A stretch of 64,000 nt of DNA from the NCBI RefSeq assembly GCF_043555885.1, contig NZ_JBIGHX010000013.1, positions 1 to 64,000 on the forward strand, read 5' to 3'. The position numbers and the translations under genes were made by a program. This stretch comes from Pelomonas lactea (GTDB taxonomy: Bacteria; Pseudomonadota; Gammaproteobacteria; Burkholderiales; Burkholderiaceae_C). Below, in pieces: positions 62,590-64,000 of this stretch; the first letter of the stretch is position 1, and each line of letters begins with the position of its first letter. Under the pieces are notes generated by a model. The model searched no databases. It had not been told where the DNA came from and saw nothing but the letters and a program-made list of their open reading frames with translations.

Positions 62590-62745
62590 CCCTCAGCCTT
62601 GCGGCTTCGAGAGCGCCAGGGATTCAGCGACCATCTGTCAGGAAAAACCTGTCAGCGGGACCGCCATCTGCGCTGGTTCTCGATCACCGACGGATCGGTG
62701 ACTTCGATTTAAGGGGTCTCCACCAGCGGTCTTGGATGACGCGCC
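62590..62745 (-). promoter_or_regulatory. Probable L10 leader (ribosomal protein autoregulation)
   Basis: The 277-base rplA-rplJ spacer holds a branched structure: TCACCGA (62684-62690) with TCGGTGA (62695-62701), enclosed by CGCTGG (62671-62676) with CCAGCG (62723-62728), and single-stranded purine segments between. This position and shape fit the L10 leader where L10(L12)4 binds. A separate hairpin follows rplA at 62822-62839, and another lies at 62791-62807. Confidence 0.55.
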
Positions 62746-62845
62746 GCTCCGGCGAACCGAAAGCAGCGCCCCACCAATCTTTGTTGCCCGGGGCCAGACT
62801 CGCCCCGCGCAGATTCTTTGCCCCGACCCAAGGGCCGGGTCATGC

Positions 62846-63556
62846 TCAGGCGGCGGTAGCCTGGGCGTTGATCGACGCGATTTCGACGCGGGCGCCGACG
62901 CCCATCGTCGAGGACACGGCCACCTTGCGCAGGTAGACACCCTTGCTGGACGCCGGCTTGGCCTTGTTCAGGGCCTCGATCAGCGCGCGCAGGTTGCCTT
63001 CCAGCTTGTCGGTGTCGAACGAGCGACGGCCGAGGGTGCCGTGGATGATGCCGGCCTTGTCGACGCGGAACTGGACCTGACCAGCCTTGGCGTTCTTGAC
63101 AGCGGTGGCGACGTCGGGCGTGACGGTGCCGACCTTGGGGTTCGGCATCAGGCCGCGCGGGCCCAGGATCTGACCCAGGGTACCGACGACACGCATCGTG
63201 TCGGGCGAGGCGATGACCACGTCGAAGGGCATGTCGCCCGCCTTCACGCGCTCGGCCAGGTCTTCCATGCCGACGACGTCGGCGCCGGCGGCGCGGGCTT
63301 CTTCAGCCTTGGCACCTTGGGCGAACACGGCGACGCGCTTGGTCTTGCCGGTGCCATTGGGCAGCACGACGGCGCCGCGCACGACTTGGTCGGACTTCTT
63401 CGCGTCGATGCCGAGTTGCACGGCGACGTCGATGGACTCATCGAACTTGGCCGAGGCCAGGCTCTTGACCAGGTCCAGGGCTTCCGTCAGGCCGTACAGC
63501 TTGGTCGATTCGACCTTGCCAGCCAGTGCCTTTTGCTTCTTGGTGAGCTTGGCCAT
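62846..63556 (-). CDS. rplA: 50S ribosomal protein L1
   Basis: 236-residue protein of the mobile L1 stalk that helps release E-site tRNA. The sequence begins MAKLTKKQKALAGKVESTKLYGL and includes GILGPRGLMPNPK-type segment (LGQILGPRGLMPNPKVGTV), the family signature. It is separated from rplK by one base, so the two are translated together. In E. coli L1 represses this pair by binding the rplK leader, which is outside the window. Confidence 0.98.
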   Translation of the reverse strand: MAKLTKKQKALAGKVESTKLYGLTEALDLVKSLASAKFDESIDVAVQLGIDAKKSDQVVRGAVVLPNGTGKTKRVAVFAQGAKAEEARAAGADVVGMEDLAERVKAGDMPFDVVIASPDTMRVVGTLGQILGPRGLMPNPKVGTVTPDVATAVKNAKAGQVQFRVDKAGIIHGTLGRRSFDTDKLEGNLRALIEALNKAKPASSKGVYLRKVAVSSTMGVGARVEIASINAQATAA

Positions 63557-63557
63557 G

Positions 63558-63995
63558 TCAGACCCCTTCCACGATGATGCCCATCGAGCGGGCGGAGCCG
63601 GCGATGGTCTTGACCGCGGCGTCGATGCTGGCAGCCGTCAGGTCCTTGGTCTTGATCTTCGCGATCTCTTCCAACTGGGCGCGGGTCAGCTTGCCGACCT
63701 TGTCCAGGTGGGGGCGCTGCGAGCCCTTCTCGATCTTGGCAGCCTTCTTGATCAGCACGGTCGCCGGCGGCGACTTGATGACGAAGGTGAAGCTCTTGTC
63801 GGCGAAGGCGGTGATGACCACCGGCAACTTCATGCCCGGCTCGAAGCCGGCGCCGGACGTCTGGGCGTTGAACGCCTTGCAGAACTCCATGATGTTCAGA
63901 CCACGCTGACCCAGCGCGGGACCCACCGGCGGCGAAGGATTTGCCTTGCCGGCCGGAATTTGCAGCTTGATGAAGCCGACAATTTTCTTGGCCAT
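63558..63995 (-). CDS. rplK: 50S ribosomal protein L11
   Basis: 145-residue GTPase-centre protein. The N-terminal segment KLQIPAGKANPSPPVGPALG with the proline pair and the C-terminal RNA-binding domain (IAKIKTKDLTAASIDAAVKTIAGSARSMGI) are complete. ATG 63995 is 5 bases from the window edge, so its promoter and any upstream nusG are outside. It is the first gene seen of the rplKAJL-rpoBC unit. Confidence 0.98.
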   Translation of the reverse strand: MAKKIVGFIKLQIPAGKANPSPPVGPALGQRGLNIMEFCKAFNAQTSGAGFEPGMKLPVVITAFADKSFTFVIKSPPATVLIKKAAKIEKGSQRPHLDKVGKLTRAQLEEIAKIKTKDLTAASIDAAVKTIAGSARSMGIIVEGV

Positions 63996-64000
63996 GTTTT

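Overview
The window is chromosomal DNA of a high-GC betaproteobacterium. The ribosomal proteins and the RNA polymerase subunits look like Burkholderiales (Comamonadaceae/Sphaerotilaceae-like); this is a judgement from sequence flavour and gene order, not from a database search. Almost every gene is on the minus strand, so transcription runs from high to low coordinates. The only plus-strand gene I accept is a small OmpA-like protein at 13184-13741.

Layout in the direction of transcription. (1) 63995-52908: rplK-rplA-rplJ-rplL-rpoB-rpoC, with a structured leader before rplJ, a group of hairpins including a UUCG-type terminator between rplL and rpoB, and a strong intrinsic terminator after rpoC. 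(2) 52654-36066: a two-partner secretion pair, made of an FhaC/ShlB-type outer-membrane transporter and a 4921-residue filamentous-haemagglutinin-like exoprotein that is mostly tandem repeats and ends in a cysteine pair. (3) 36010-34601: a caspase-family (C14) protease with a Tat-like export signal, between the exoprotein and the type VI genes. (4) 34497-3575: a near-complete type VI secretion system (T6SS) with its own post-translational regulation. The order is tssA-B-C, two hcp genes, tagJ, tssE-F-G-H(clpV), a TPR-methyltransferase preceded by a 16-codon reading frame, vgrG, a DUF4123 adaptor, an unknown gene, a GHSLG lipase effector, an ankyrin protein (likely immunity), a DUF4280 PAAR-like tip, tagH (FHA), pppA, then tssK-tssL-tssM-tagF-ppkA and a PIN-domain gene. 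(5) 3424-1: the str operon rpsL-rpsG-fusA-tuf, from its own promoter, running off the left edge.

The 49-kb block 3575-52654 therefore sits between two very conserved housekeeping operons. No integrase, transposase, tRNA or direct-repeat boundary is visible. Most T6SS genes are packed with 4-base stop/start overlaps (ATGA or GTGA), so expression is probably translationally coupled. The T6SS carries kinase PpkA, phosphatase PppA, FHA protein TagH and TagF, which is the threonine-phosphorylation control pathway. The sequence offers a specific hypothesis for it: a short T-x-x-x-P motif occurs four times in the PpkA N-terminus, once at Thr15 of TssL and once in TagH. I see no TssJ lipoprotein.

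The most interesting items are the caspase-TpsA-TpsB trio, the shared phospho-motif, the overlapping vgrG/adaptor/unknown/lipase/ankyrin cassette, the antitoxin-less PIN gene coupled to the kinase, and the leader frame in front of the methyltransferase.
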